A stretch of DNA of 64,000 nucleotides, from positions 281,225 to 345,224 of the forward strand of contig JABWCP010000001.1 of assembly GCA_013360215.1 (NCBI GenBank), read 5' to 3'. The notes beneath the pieces were generated by a model. The model was not told the DNA's origin, did not search any database, and worked only from the letters and a program-made list of their open reading frames with translations. Of the stretch, positions 47,987 to 58,572 are shown piece by piece (the stretch's first letter is position 1; each line of letters starts with the position of its first letter). Source of the DNA: a bacterium. GTDB lineage: Bacteria; CLD3; SB21. The translations under genes were made by a program, and so were the position numbers.

Positions 47987-49254
47987 AATGTACTTAATTG
48001 TTCTGCCAGCTTACTGGCGCCGTTCTCAGAGGAATATTTGTTTATTTGTTCAATCCGCGGATTGAATCTTAGAAGCTGATGGATAGCCGCGCCTTGCAAA
48101 ATTTGAAAGAGGCCATCAGCCGCGTCCTGCGGCGACAGCTGGATGCCGATGCCGGTATCATGCAAGATATGGCTGATTTCAGAATTCGTCGCTAGCGACA
48201 ACACCGGACGACCTATCGGCATGTAGTCCCACAGTTTCGCTGGAATAATGTCATTGCGCATTTCCGAGGCGCTTACAAGGAGAATATCATAGGTTAGCAG
48301 TTCATCAAGCATGGCATTACCATAGACGGGTTTGTGCACCTCAAAATGCGACAAAACGCCAGCGGATTCCGCCAATATACGGTCTTGATCCGTCAGGGGT
48401 GCAAAAGAAATTATTTTAACCGACGGGTTTATTCCGTCGTTGATTTCTTTTAAGCGTTTGAGCATGGCTATTACGGGAATGGCCGGGGACAACCATCGAA
48501 ATGCACCCAAAAAAACGATACGAATTTCATTCGCTGATGACTTATGCGGACGCTGGGTCATTTCTTCATAAACCATATTCTCAAAACCATTATAAATAGT
48601 GGACATGCGGGACGCGCTAGCCGGATAAAATAAGCGATATCGCTCCTCGGTAACACACGACGTAAAAATGATTTTATCAGCATCGTTAATCCATCGGCGT
48701 TCTATCCTGCGGTCATAGACTTGCGTCAGCCTGCTTCTGCGCTGATTGCGCACCGGGCATAGCATCCAGGGATCGCGAAAATCCGCTACCCACTTTACCC
48801 GTAAGGCCTTTGCAACGGTGCGTCCCAACCAATGCGAAGACCATGGATCAGCTGTGCTCCATACAACATCAGGATTAAACTGACGTGCGTAGGCTATGAC
48901 CGACCGACGATGCAACCACAGCAAAGGTAGCCATGTATCAATCGGAAACCACCGAGCTATAAATGAAAATGTCTCTTCTATACGATAAGAAGCCCCATGA
49001 TTTGTCCCTGATGTGGTGCGATCGAGAGGAGTTTTCAGGGAAAGTATCGGTATGCCCTCCAGCAAGGCTATCTCTTCCTCCCCCAATCGCGATGAAGAAT
49101 CGATGGTTACGATTGCCGGCTGCCAACCCAATGACTTCAACCGCACGGCCATTCGATACGGACGCTGGGACCCCACCCTCTTTCTTGGTGGAAAATATGG
49201 CGCTATCATAAGTATGCGATGTGCGTCTTTTTTCATGACGGTTTGCGATGCCAC
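47971..49254 (-). CDS. Glycosyltransferase, GT-B (family 4-like)
   Basis: 427 residues. Starts at GTG 49254 with GGAG a few bases upstream; a later ATG at 49236 is possible. ILMIAPYFPPRKRVGSQRP opens the acceptor domain, and the donor half ends with IPAKLWDYMPIGRPVLSLA. Sits between the flippase and a GT-A gene in one minus-strand run. Confidence 0.84.
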   Translation of the reverse strand: MASQTVMKKDAHRILMIAPYFPPRKRVGSQRPYRMAVRLKSLGWQPAIVTIDSSSRLGEEEIALLEGIPILSLKTPLDRTTSGTNHGASYRIEETFSFIARWFPIDTWLPLLWLHRRSVIAYARQFNPDVVWSTADPWSSHWLGRTVAKALRVKWVADFRDPWMLCPVRNQRRSRLTQVYDRRIERRWINDADKIIFTSCVTEERYRLFYPASASRMSTIYNGFENMVYEEMTQRPHKSSANEIRIVFLGAFRWLSPAIPVIAMLKRLKEINDGINPSVKIISFAPLTDQDRILAESAGVLSHFEVHKPVYGNAMLDELLTYDILLVSASEMRNDIIPAKLWDYMPIGRPVLSLATNSEISHILHDTGIGIQLSPQDAADGLFQILQGAAIHQLLRFNPRIEQINKYSSENGASKLAEQLSTLCHLH

Positions 49255-50177
49255 AACTTCTCCGAAAATTCATAGAATGGTTTTTTCTGATGCATCCAAC
49301 CAAAATGAAGCCAATACGGACATACGCTCATAACATCTGATTTTCCCGGCCAGATGGTATGCAGATTTAGTAGTAAATGTTGAAGGGATTCGTTTTGCAC
49401 GCCGCACAAGCGATGGACTTGCGGATCGGTATAATAACGGCATTGAACGTTTTGAAAATCAGCATCATGCTCGACCCAAGAAGCAATATAATCCATTTGT
49501 GGACTTTCATATCCATTCATCCATGGAAGCAATGGAATCCCCAATCGTGCCATTGCGATGGCAAAGCTCCATTCGCACGACTCCAAAGCCCGACCTCTTT
49601 CATAAAGCCGGCTTTGAAAGTGTGTCTCGTGCTTTCTTGCAAGCATTGCCTGTGCTTCCCGGCATACGCGTTCGGTTTGTTCTGCACTCGCTGCGTAGAT
49701 CATACCCGACTGAATACGCGGCAAATATCGTATTCCAAAGCGACCCATCGTTCGTCGTCTTCGATTTAGAAAAATATCGGCAAGTACGCCGAAATCTTTG
49801 GCCGCGCCAAAAAAATGATCCGCGCGGAGATTCCCGGTAATCGTAAATTCATAGCCCGACAGTGTTTTCCATAGACGGTCCGGATTGCGGCAACAAATCA
49901 TGTCACTGTCTAAAAACAAGTTGCGATCAAACGGCAAATACTGATGGATATGATGTTTGAACCCCACAATGGAACTGTGCTCGTCCGCAAGACGGTCCAT
50001 AATCGTAATCTTCAGCTCCGACGCGTGTTTTGCGGCCTCAGCCAAATGCGACTCCGAAGCGATCAACGCAACCGGCCTTGTCACATCGTAACGCCGAATC
50101 GTATGAATCGCCGTGAGTGCATGCCACACGTATTTTTCATCCCCGTATGAATGAAATACGTATCCCTCTCTGTTCAC
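49233..50177 (-). CDS. GT-A-type glycosyltransferase-like protein
   Basis: 314 residues. NLFLDSDMICCRNPDRLW contains the DxD motif of GT8-like enzymes. First gene of the minus-strand run GT-A, GT-B, flippase. Substrate unknown. Confidence 0.72.
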   Translation of the reverse strand: MNREGYVFHSYGDEKYVWHALTAIHTIRRYDVTRPVALIASESHLAEAAKHASELKITIMDRLADEHSSIVGFKHHIHQYLPFDRNLFLDSDMICCRNPDRLWKTLSGYEFTITGNLRADHFFGAAKDFGVLADIFLNRRRRTMGRFGIRYLPRIQSGMIYAASAEQTERVCREAQAMLARKHETHFQSRLYERGRALESCEWSFAIAMARLGIPLLPWMNGYESPQMDYIASWVEHDADFQNVQCRYYTDPQVHRLCGVQNESLQHLLLNLHTIWPGKSDVMSVCPYWLHFGWMHQKKPFYEFSEKLWHRKPS

Positions 50178-50460
50178 CTGCTGCTCCTCATATTTTGAAT
50201 CTGTTTCCTTTCAATGCAAATCATCTAAATAACAAAATAGTCCAATACAACGGCAAGCGCCGCAAGATTTTTCTTGCGCATGCAAGCACCGCATGGCATG
50301 AACATTTTTTTTCATCTATCCGTTACCGGCGCATAATACATCGTTCACAAAAAGCCTACTTTCTAATATCACCGTAACACGATTTTTGATTCATTTCGGC
50401 GTACTCTTTGCGTAGCAAATACTATGACAATTCATTAATTCATTTAAAGAAAGAAATGCC
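50178..50460. other. Divergent intergenic region between glycosyltransferase genes
   Basis: About 280 bases, AT-rich, separating minus- and plus-strand glycosyltransferase genes; it must hold promoters for both. I could not pick out a clear -35/-10 pair. No gene seen. Confidence 0.4.
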
Positions 50461-51675
50461 GTGCTTTCACGTTCAATGGTGTATCCGGTTACTTTTGAAC
50501 CGCCGCGTATCTCTCCGAAACCACAATTAAGGCTGGCCCTTTTTACGGGAAGTTACCAGTACATACGAGATGGTGTCGCGCTGACGTTGAACCGTTGGGT
50601 AAACTATCTTCTTTCACAGAATATCTCTGTGATGATATTCAGCCCCACGGCCAAACACCCGGCTCTGCATACAACCGGCCAACTCATTTCGGCGCCATCA
50701 ATCGCTTTACCCGGTAGATCGGAATACCGCATGGGTATTGGATTTTCGTCGTCCATGAAACGCGAGCTGGCACAATTCGACCCCAATCTCATTCACATCG
50801 CGACACCGGATTTGTTGGGAATTCGAGCGCTTGAATACGCAAAAGCTCAAGATATCCCGATGGTTATGTCATATCACACACACTTTACCGCTTATTTGAA
50901 ATACTACAGACTAAATATGTTCGAGGCATCGGCATGGAAATATTTGACATGGTTTTACGGACAAGCGCGTCGAGTTTACGTGCCTACACAGTCGATGGCC
51001 GAGACTTTGGTTGACCGGAGCCTTAGCGATAAAATCGAAATTTGGCCGAGAGGTGTAGATTCTGATTTATTTCGACCGGAGATCAGAGACAATGCCTGGC
51101 GCCGTCAAATAGGCATAAAGGATGATGAAATCGCTGTGCTTTTTGTATCACGACTAGTTGCGGAAAAAAATCTGAAATTGCTCGGGCAAATTTTAACGCT
51201 CGCCATGCAAATGAACCGACGCATTAGGCCTGTCATCGTCGGAGAAGGACCTGCCAGAAAAGAGCTTCAGAATACGTTGCCATCGGCCATTTTTTTAGGC
51301 CAACAAAATGGCAATGATCTGGCTAAGGTCTATGCGTGCTGCGACGTTTTTTTATTTCCCTCGGAAACGGAAACCTTTGGTAATGTCACACTTGAGGCTT
51401 TGGCGGCGGGCCTTCCGGTGATCGCCGCCGATGCGACCGGCAGCCGATCGCTGATCACCAACGAACATAATGGATTTCTTGCCGAACCCCTTGATGTGAC
51501 AGATTTCGCAGCCAAACTGAATTTAATTTCAGAAAACCGGCAACTACGAAAGCGAATGAGCGCTCAGGCCCGTCAAACAGCTTTGCTTCGCCCATGGTCC
51601 CAGATCCATCAAAGTCTTCTGCAAAGCTATTATGACGTCCTCGCAGAAGGATTTCGCGATGAGGCCGCAGCGTGA
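50461..51675 (+). CDS. Glycosyltransferase family 4 (mannosyltransferase-like)
   Basis: 404 residues; GTG 50461 start, alternative ATG 50476. LALFTGSYQYIRDGVALTLN, HIATPDLLGIRALEYAK, WPRGVDSDLF and the E-x7-E region SETETFGNVTLEALAAGLP resemble GDP-mannose-dependent alpha-mannosyltransferases. Overlaps the next transferase by 4 bases. Confidence 0.87.
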   Translation: MLSRSMVYPVTFEPPRISPKPQLRLALFTGSYQYIRDGVALTLNRWVNYLLSQNISVMIFSPTAKHPALHTTGQLISAPSIALPGRSEYRMGIGFSSSMKRELAQFDPNLIHIATPDLLGIRALEYAKAQDIPMVMSYHTHFTAYLKYYRLNMFEASAWKYLTWFYGQARRVYVPTQSMAETLVDRSLSDKIEIWPRGVDSDLFRPEIRDNAWRRQIGIKDDEIAVLFVSRLVAEKNLKLLGQILTLAMQMNRRIRPVIVGEGPARKELQNTLPSAIFLGQQNGNDLAKVYACCDVFLFPSETETFGNVTLEALAAGLPVIAADATGSRSLITNEHNGFLAEPLDVTDFAAKLNLISENRQLRKRMSAQARQTALLRPWSQIHQSLLQSYYDVLAEGFRDEAAA

Positions 51676-52805
51676 TTCGCCTGTTTTTTGTATCGCATTC
51701 CATTCCGCCGACGAATGATCTGCTCGAAAATATTGGCGGAATGCAACGTGCCAGCCTCCAATTGTTGGAAGCTCTGCGCAACGAAGTCCATTTTAATGTG
51801 TTGCCTTTTTTACTTATGTCGTCCTGGAGGTTTATCCACATTCAAACAGCCTTCTTTTTGATTAAGCTCATCTTTAGGCTTCCGATCGCAATACGTCGTC
51901 AACGTCCGGAAATCGTGTTGTTTTCAAGTATGGTTACTGCAGCCGTCATGCTGTTTATCAAGAAAAAAGGATCGTCACCCAAATATGTCGCGATCGCCCA
52001 CGGGCGCGACGTGACGCTCCCCAACCCGCTGTATCAGATTATTCTCAAGTGCGTATTCAAGAAACTGGATGGTGTTATTGCCGTCTCTTCGGCCACAAAG
52101 GCAAGTTGTATGGCGTGTGGACTCTCTTCAGATCAGGTTGTGGTTATCCCCAACGCCATACCTCCCGGTTATGATACGCTCCCGATACCGCCGAAGACCA
52201 TAGCCGATTTTCTTTTTCAAAATCATCATATTCCGCGCGAAGCTCGCCCCGTCTTACTGACCGTTGGTAGACTCGTCCTGCGCAAAGGTCACGCATGGTT
52301 TATCGAGCACGTGCTTCAAAGATTAGATCACGACGTGATCTATCTTATCGTCGGCGATGGCCCCGAATACGACACCATCCGCCAAACAATCGCGCGGTCA
52401 CCCAAACGTCACACCATCGCTTTACTTGGCAAAATGCCCGAAGACTGGCTGCTGGGATTGTATGAATACGCGGATATTTTCGTAATGCCCAATATTTCCG
52501 TACCCGGCGATATCGAGGGCTTTGGTATCGTCTTATTGGAAGCCAATCGCGCAGGACTACCCGCCGTGGTAACCGATATCGAAGGTATCACGGATGTAGT
52601 CACCGATGGATTAAACGGATATCGCGTCAAACAAAATGACGCCGCCGGATTTGCTAATAAAATCGATAGTTTGCTGAAAAAAAATATGAAACAAGCCAAG
52701 CCGCAAATCCAGCAACATGTCCGTGGTCATTTTATATGGCCGTGCGTGATAGAAAAATATAACCGATACTTTGCGTCGCTAAGCCCCCGCGCAACCCAAT
52801 CGTAA
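51672..52805 (+). CDS. Glycosyltransferase family 4
   Basis: 377 residues from GTG 51672, overlapping the upstream stop (GTGA). LTVGRLVLRKGHAWFIEHVL begins the donor domain; PGDIEGFGIVLLEANRAGLP holds the E-x7-E motif. Works with the preceding transferase on the surface glycan by context. Confidence 0.87.
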   Translation: MIRLFFVSHSIPPTNDLLENIGGMQRASLQLLEALRNEVHFNVLPFLLMSSWRFIHIQTAFFLIKLIFRLPIAIRRQRPEIVLFSSMVTAAVMLFIKKKGSSPKYVAIAHGRDVTLPNPLYQIILKCVFKKLDGVIAVSSATKASCMACGLSSDQVVVIPNAIPPGYDTLPIPPKTIADFLFQNHHIPREARPVLLTVGRLVLRKGHAWFIEHVLQRLDHDVIYLIVGDGPEYDTIRQTIARSPKRHTIALLGKMPEDWLLGLYEYADIFVMPNISVPGDIEGFGIVLLEANRAGLPAVVTDIEGITDVVTDGLNGYRVKQNDAAGFANKIDSLLKKNMKQAKPQIQQHVRGHFIWPCVIEKYNRYFASLSPRATQS

Positions 52806-52907
52806 TGTAGTACTGGCCAGTTTGATTGCACGGCAATACACTAAATTAGAATTACGGGTCTTGATAGTGAGAGACGGACTCTTAAAGTAAGCATGAAGCA
52901 TGCAGAT

Positions 52908-53429
52908 CTAAACTAACCACAGCGCCAGTTTGAAACTACTTAATCCTAGCACGGTACCGGCCAAAATATCCGTAGGATAGTGAACCCCTAAATATACCCT
53001 AGAAACCCCCACCATGCCGGCCCAACCAAAAACGAATGGCGCGGCTTCGGGGACCACATGCGCAATCAACGATGCCATTACAAAAGCGCCGGAGGTATGG
53101 CCGGATGGAAAGCTAAATTCATCCGGCGGAACAATTTTTTGAATGACAAGTACTCCCCCGGAACAAGGTCGCTTACGTTTCAGAGTTTGTTTGGATAGCT
53201 TGTAAATTGTGAGATTGATGGCAAAGGCCAATGCACCGATTTTCCAAATCGCCCCGGCGATAGCGGAATGTGTCCAGGATAGATATGCCGTAGCGAAAAT
53301 ATACGCGTGGCCGTCGCCCAACCGCGACATAGCATAAAACCACGCATGCAACACACGATGCGAAAACGTACGTGACGCGTGTATGACTAACCAATTGTCC
53401 CATTGCTGCAAGGTTTCTAATAATCGCAT
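52908..53429 (-). CDS. PAP2-family membrane phosphatase
   Basis: 173 residues with about five membrane helices. The three PAP2 motifs are complete: KQTLKRKRP, FPSGHTSG and SRVYLGVHYPTD. Likely dephosphorylates a lipid pyrophosphate such as undecaprenyl-PP, which would recycle the glycan carrier; alternatively phosphatidic acid. Stands alone, convergent with the last glycosyltransferase. Confidence 0.9.
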   Translation of the reverse strand: MRLLETLQQWDNWLVIHASRTFSHRVLHAWFYAMSRLGDGHAYIFATAYLSWTHSAIAGAIWKIGALAFAINLTIYKLSKQTLKRKRPCSGGVLVIQKIVPPDEFSFPSGHTSGAFVMASLIAHVVPEAAPFVFGWAGMVGVSRVYLGVHYPTDILAGTVLGLSSFKLALWLV

Positions 53430-53764
53430 ATGAAACTATAAAAAAGAATTACAACGCCATAATTATCGGCTTGTTTCGGTTCGATTATATCGCAAGGTTC
53501 TCCTGCAAAATTCAAGCGATTGTACGTATTACTGTTCCTCTTTGCCGAATCCGATGCCTATGTTCATTCACAATTCCTGTTGTGATCCGAAAACTATTAT
53601 TCGTCGGCCACATCGGTGACAGTGATATCATTCCATAATGTCATTGCAGATATGGGCATAGACAACCTAATCGTTATAGATCAATAATACAGACCTAACA
53701 CACCGACATTACTCTTAACGATAAACTAATAAACGATGAGAACCTAAATCGGAAGAAAACAATT
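53430..53764. other. Intergenic region upstream of the TonB receptor operon
   Basis: 335 bases with no gene. It has a 6-bp inverted repeat TCACAA-N6-TTGTGA at 53568-53585 and AT-rich sequence near the receptor start. I looked for a Pho box and found only single TGTCAT-like words, not the spaced pair. Confidence 0.4.
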
Positions 53765-56551
53765 ATGCGCCCCAAAGCATGCGTGCAACTTATAATGTTG
53801 ACTATTCTGGTGTTCCTGAGCGTTCCAGCTTATTCCCAAACTCGTACGGGCATGGTCGGTTTTGTATCGGATGAGGACGGCGGCTTCTATTTACAGGGCG
53901 CGCTTATTACGATAGAAGGAACGGCTTTTCGTGCTGTTAGTGATCGTCAGGGAAAATTCACAATGTCATTGCCCGCCGGCAACTATGTCCTGTTGGCAAG
54001 GTATCTGGGCTACGAAGAAAAGAAAATAGAATTTACCGTCACGGATGGAAGTTTGAAAATACTTGAGGTGAAACTCAAAGGGACTGCCGTGCCGTTTTCA
54101 GAGCAGATCGTAGAAGGTATACGCTTGGGACAAACCAAAGCGTTGAACACTCAAAAGAACAGCGACAACATAAAGAACGTCGTTTCCTCCGACTTAATTC
54201 AGCTATTCCCCGACCCAAACGCGGCCGAAGCGCTCCAGCGATTGCCGGGCCTTTCCATACAACGTGATCAGGGTGAAGGGCGTTATGTTTTGATTCGGGG
54301 AACGGAAGCGCGTCTAAACTCCATGATGATCAACGGTGAGAGGATCCCTTCACCCGAAGCAGAAGTGCGGAGTGTCGCACTGGATGCCATTCCGGCCGAC
54401 GCGATCGCTTCGATCGAAGTCACCAAAGCGTTGACACCGGATATGGACGCAGACGCCATCGGCGGATCTGTCAATCTCATTACAAAGAGCGCATTTGACT
54501 ATGACAAGCCGGTCATATTGGGTACCTTAGGAAGCGGATACAATAATCTCGTTACCGGCGGCGTATATCAGGGTGGTCTCACGTACGGTCGCCGCTTTGG
54601 TCCAGATAATAAATTCGGCCTTCTCCTCAGCGGAAGTTATTACCAAACAAATCGCGGTTCTGATAACAACGAATTCGACTACGACGATGCGGAAATCGGC
54701 GGCGGCGAAGAACAGGAAGTGCTCACCGAATACCAACTGCGCGACTATGTGATAGACCGAAAACGTATCGGAATCAGCGCCACATTAGATTATCGTCTTG
54801 ACGACCTTTCCCATATGTACTTCCGAGGCATTGTCAATGAATATAGCGATCAAGAGTATCGGCGACGCCTCATCTATGCCTTTGACGAAGGCGATTTTGA
54901 CGCTGCGACAGAGACCTCCGCGTCTATTTCGGGCGCCGAAGCGGTTAGAGAACTGAAAGATCGTTTTGAAAAACAATCCATCCGTAGTTTTGCCGTGGGC
55001 GGCAATCAACATTTCAATCTTATGGACGTTGATTACCACCTGTCATACAGTTTTGCGGAAGAAAAAGAACCTCATAGCCGCTACAGTACATTTAAATTCG
55101 AAGACGGCGTTGATTTCACGTACGATCTGAAAGATCATGATTTTCCAAAGATCAACATCACAAACAGTTCAGACATCTACGATCCAACCAAGTTTGAATT
55201 TGAAGAGTTTTCAACAGAAAAATATACGACCCAAGACAAAGACTACACCGGTTCTTTCAATATAAAAATCCCGTTTACGTTTAATGCTAAGTCCGGAATG
55301 TTCAAAAGCGGATTCAAATATCGCGGCAAATCCAAAGACCGTCATGTGGATATCCGCGTATATGACGGTTATTCGAGCGATTTGTATCTAGATGAAGTCC
55401 TTGGAAATTTTGAAGGAAAGGACTTCTTAAATGGAAAATACCGCGTAGGTCGCTTCCAGGACGCTAAAAAAATAAAGACGTTTTTCAACACGAATTCTGC
55501 CGGATTCGAAGAAGATTCGGACAAATCGCACGAAGAAACCGATGCGCAAAACTATGATGCGGAAGAACGCGTTTTGGCCGGATACGCGATGACAACTCTA
55601 AATGCAGGACCATGGTCTCTCTTAGCAGGATTGCGCGCTGAAAAGACCAATATTGACTACCGAGGAAACACCGTCGTATTTGACGAAGACGGTGACTATG
55701 AGTCCACCGTGGCTTCGAATGGAAAATCTGATTATCTCAACATGTTGCCGTCACTGCATGTCAAATATCGCATCGATCAGAATACTAATCTGAGAGCCGC
55801 TTACACCAATTCGATTGCGCGTCCCGACTATTATGATCTTGTTCCGTTTCAGTCCGTTTCCCGTGAAGATGAAGAAATTGCTTCCGGTAATTCGAATCTG
55901 AAGCCTACGGTTTCCAAAAATTTAGACCTCATGGTTGAGCGTTATTTTCAAAGTGTCGGCTTAATCTCCGGCGGATTCTTTTATAAAAAACTCAATGACT
56001 TTATTTATGCCAACGTGAGCGAGGTCTCCGGTGGTGCCTACGACGGTTACGAACAAACCGTTCCGGTAAACGGTAAAGCCGCAACATTGTGGGGCGTTGA
56101 AATGAACTGGCAACAGCAAATGACGTTTCTTCCTTCGTATTGGAGCGGTTTGGGTGTATATTTGAATTACACTTATACGCAGTCCGAGGCAGAATTTCCT
56201 ACGCGCGAAGCCGGTGAAGACAAGGCGACATTGCCCGGACAATCTGAGCATGTAGCAAATTTTGCAATTTCGTATGAACGCGGCGGTTTCAATGGCAGAA
56301 TTTCAGCTAATCTCCACGGAAAATATCTTGATGAAGTTGGCGAAACGAAGGCTGATGACATATTCTATGATCGTCATTTTCAGCTAGACGCATCCGCGAG
56401 CCAGCGATTGACGCACAACTGGACAGCCTATCTTGAATTATTAAACTTGACCAATGCCCCGCTTCGTTATTATCGCGGATCAACGTCCCGTCCTGTACAA
56501 CAGGAATTCTACTCATGGACCGGTAAATTAGGCTTGAAATTCACATTTTAA
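53765..56551 (+). CDS. TonB-dependent outer-membrane receptor
   Basis: 928 residues. Signal peptide (about 1-25), a CarboxypepD-regulatory-like domain (about 28-110), then a plug (NAAEALQRLPGLSIQR, VLIRGTEARLNSMMING, IPADAIASIEVTKALTPDMDA) and a beta barrel ending KLGLKFTF. Takes up a bulky ligand using TonB energy. The next two genes encode phytase-like and phosphatase-like lipoproteins, so the ligand is probably a phosphorylated organic compound or its product. Confidence 0.93.
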   Translation: MRPKACVQLIMLTILVFLSVPAYSQTRTGMVGFVSDEDGGFYLQGALITIEGTAFRAVSDRQGKFTMSLPAGNYVLLARYLGYEEKKIEFTVTDGSLKILEVKLKGTAVPFSEQIVEGIRLGQTKALNTQKNSDNIKNVVSSDLIQLFPDPNAAEALQRLPGLSIQRDQGEGRYVLIRGTEARLNSMMINGERIPSPEAEVRSVALDAIPADAIASIEVTKALTPDMDADAIGGSVNLITKSAFDYDKPVILGTLGSGYNNLVTGGVYQGGLTYGRRFGPDNKFGLLLSGSYYQTNRGSDNNEFDYDDAEIGGGEEQEVLTEYQLRDYVIDRKRIGISATLDYRLDDLSHMYFRGIVNEYSDQEYRRRLIYAFDEGDFDAATETSASISGAEAVRELKDRFEKQSIRSFAVGGNQHFNLMDVDYHLSYSFAEEKEPHSRYSTFKFEDGVDFTYDLKDHDFPKINITNSSDIYDPTKFEFEEFSTEKYTTQDKDYTGSFNIKIPFTFNAKSGMFKSGFKYRGKSKDRHVDIRVYDGYSSDLYLDEVLGNFEGKDFLNGKYRVGRFQDAKKIKTFFNTNSAGFEEDSDKSHEETDAQNYDAEERVLAGYAMTTLNAGPWSLLAGLRAEKTNIDYRGNTVVFDEDGDYESTVASNGKSDYLNMLPSLHVKYRIDQNTNLRAAYTNSIARPDYYDLVPFQSVSREDEEIASGNSNLKPTVSKNLDLMVERYFQSVGLISGGFFYKKLNDFIYANVSEVSGGAYDGYEQTVPVNGKAATLWGVEMNWQQQMTFLPSYWSGLGVYLNYTYTQSEAEFPTREAGEDKATLPGQSEHVANFAISYERGGFNGRISANLHGKYLDEVGETKADDIFYDRHFQLDASASQRLTHNWTAYLELLNLTNAPLRYYRGSTSRPVQQEFYSWTGKLGLKFTF

Positions 56552-56566
56552 TCGAGATGTAGGGTT

Positions 56567-57628
56567 ATGTTAAAAATAGTTTCAATTATGATGTTCGCCG
56601 TGTTGAGCGCTTGCTCAAAACCGCCCATGGCGCCGGTTTCCAAAGCGGTTCATCGACCGCTCATTTCTGAAACGTTCATGACCGATCGCAATGAAGCCGA
56701 CAACGTGGACGCTCCGGCGATCTGGCATGGCCCTCACGGCGAACACTGGCTCGTTGCCACGGCAAAAAAAACCGATGGTTTGATCATCAGTGACGCGGCG
56801 ACCGGAAAATTTATCAAACGCATCGGGGGCACTGGCGCCGAACCCGGCAAGCTGCGACGCCCCAATAATGCCCTCGTTTTGGACGACATGTTATTTGTAG
56901 TCGAACGCGATAACCACAGGGTGCAGGTTTTTTCATTACCTGAATTCAAAAGCATATTCGTATTTGGAGAGCAGGAATTGAAAAAACCTTACGGCATTTC
57001 GCTTTATAAATCATCGCCGGATAGCATTGTTTGTTATATCACGGATAATTACGAATTGACCAAAGACTCAATACCTCCGCCATCCATGCTGGGACAGCGC
57101 ATCCGGCAGTATCACATAACGATGCGCTCACGAAAACTGTCCGCGACACCCGTACGGGCGTTCGGCGATACGTCGGGAAGCGGCGTTTTGTATACGGTCG
57201 AGTCCATTTACGTCGATCCGGTCTATAATCGCATCCTCATCGCAGACGAGTACGAGAGACAAAATAATATAAAAATATATACGCTAGACGGCACGTTTAC
57301 CGGGCAAGTGATCGGCTATGGCCTGTTTAAAACCCAGCCGGAAGGCATTGCCTTGTGGACGTGCGGCGACAGTGCCGGGTACTGGATCACTACGGATCAG
57401 TCCCACACCGAAAATGTTTTCCATATATTTGACCGCCAATTCCTTCAACCTGTAGCGTCGTTTTGTGCTGTCAATATTCGAAACACGGACGGGGTCGCCC
57501 TTACAACCAGATCATTCGGACCGTTTTCAGCCGGTGCTTTCTACGCCGCGCATGATGACGGAAACATCGGCGCGCTGTCATTAAAGAGCATCCGTGATTC
57601 GACAAGGATACAATTCGAATGCCCCTAA
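56567..57628 (+). CDS. Phytase-like beta-propeller lipoprotein
   Basis: 353 residues. Lipobox LSAC puts a lipid-anchored Cys near residue 16. NVDAPAIWHGP and WLVATAKKTDGLIISD match the opening of beta-propeller phytases (DDPAIW, TDK-GL), and TQPEGIAL matches their EGL block. Calcium-site residues are only partly visible, so activity needs proof. It starts 16 bases after the receptor and overlaps the phosphatase gene by 10 bases. Confidence 0.75.
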   Translation: MLKIVSIMMFAVLSACSKPPMAPVSKAVHRPLISETFMTDRNEADNVDAPAIWHGPHGEHWLVATAKKTDGLIISDAATGKFIKRIGGTGAEPGKLRRPNNALVLDDMLFVVERDNHRVQVFSLPEFKSIFVFGEQELKKPYGISLYKSSPDSIVCYITDNYELTKDSIPPPSMLGQRIRQYHITMRSRKLSATPVRAFGDTSGSGVLYTVESIYVDPVYNRILIADEYERQNNIKIYTLDGTFTGQVIGYGLFKTQPEGIALWTCGDSAGYWITTDQSHTENVFHIFDRQFLQPVASFCAVNIRNTDGVALTTRSFGPFSAGAFYAAHDDGNIGALSLKSIRDSTRIQFECP

Positions 57629-58572
57629 TTTCGCACGTACGACACATGATCCTTATATCCGCACTGGTCACGGGCTCTGTGGAATGGGTCGGTTGTTTTA
57701 CAAAGCCATCTCCGGGATTTGATTCGCGCGAAACATTAGAATGCATCGTTCTGGGGGATTGGGGGCGGCAAGGCCAATTTGGGCAACAGGTGACAGCGAA
57801 CCGCATGGCCGAAGTAGCGCATACCATCGGCGCTGATTTCGTTATTTCGACCGGCGACAATTTTTACGATAACGGTGTGACGAGCGTGGATGATTCGCTG
57901 TGGTTCGCTTCATATGAAAATATTTATGCGCACAAGTCGCTGCAAATCCCATGGTATGTGGCGCTTGGCAATCATGACTACCGCGGGAATCCGCAAGCGC
58001 AGATAGAGTACTCTACCCGGAGCCGACGATGGCGCATGCCTTCGCGGTACTTCCATATAGATACCACGATCGGAGGCGCTTCGCTGCGGCTGGTGATATT
58101 GGACACCAATCCTTTTATTCATGAATACTACACCGACAAAAAATATCAATCCGTTTCCGGTCAGGACACGGCGGCGCAGTGGCGTTGGCTTGAAAATACG
58201 CTGGCAACTGCAACAAGTGATTGGACGATTGTGGTCGGGCATCACCCGGTATATTCCGCGGGTACTAAACATGGAAATACATCCGAATTGATTACGCGGC
58301 TTGAACCGATGCTCCAGAAATACCGCGTACCGATATACCTTGCGGGCCACGAACACGATCTGCAACACTTAAGTCATAATCAGATCAATTACTTCATATC
58401 CGGAGCCGGCTCTTCGCTGCGCCCGACCGGCACTTCAAACGAATCCGTTTTTTCTCTATCACAAAACGGTTTTCTACGCCTTTCTATTGCCAAAAAAAGC
58501 ATACGCGCCGCGTTTATAGATGTAAACGGGGCCATCGTCCATGAGGTTAGAATTTCCAACCCTGCTCATTGA
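57619..58572 (+). CDS. Purple acid phosphatase-like metallophosphoesterase
   Basis: 317 residues. Metal ligands in GDWG, STGDNFYDNG, GNHDY, VVGHHPVYSAG and GHEHDLQ follow the metallophosphatase order and resemble the tartrate-resistant acid phosphatase subgroup. N-terminal hydrophobic segment with WVGC suggests a lipoprotein; ATG 57646 could be the true start. Acts outside the cytoplasm, likely freeing phosphate from the phytase product. Confidence 0.88.
   Translation: MPLISHVRHMILISALVTGSVEWVGCFTKPSPGFDSRETLECIVLGDWGRQGQFGQQVTANRMAEVAHTIGADFVISTGDNFYDNGVTSVDDSLWFASYENIYAHKSLQIPWYVALGNHDYRGNPQAQIEYSTRSRRWRMPSRYFHIDTTIGGASLRLVILDTNPFIHEYYTDKKYQSVSGQDTAAQWRWLENTLATATSDWTIVVGHHPVYSAGTKHGNTSELITRLEPMLQKYRVPIYLAGHEHDLQHLSHNQINYFISGAGSSLRPTGTSNESVFSLSQNGFLRLSIAKKSIRAAFIDVNGAIVHEVRISNPAH

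Noticed and set aside
53430-53764. Pho box upstream of the phosphate-scavenging operon
   Set aside because: Only isolated TGTCAT-like words were seen; the second repeat at 11-base spacing is missing.
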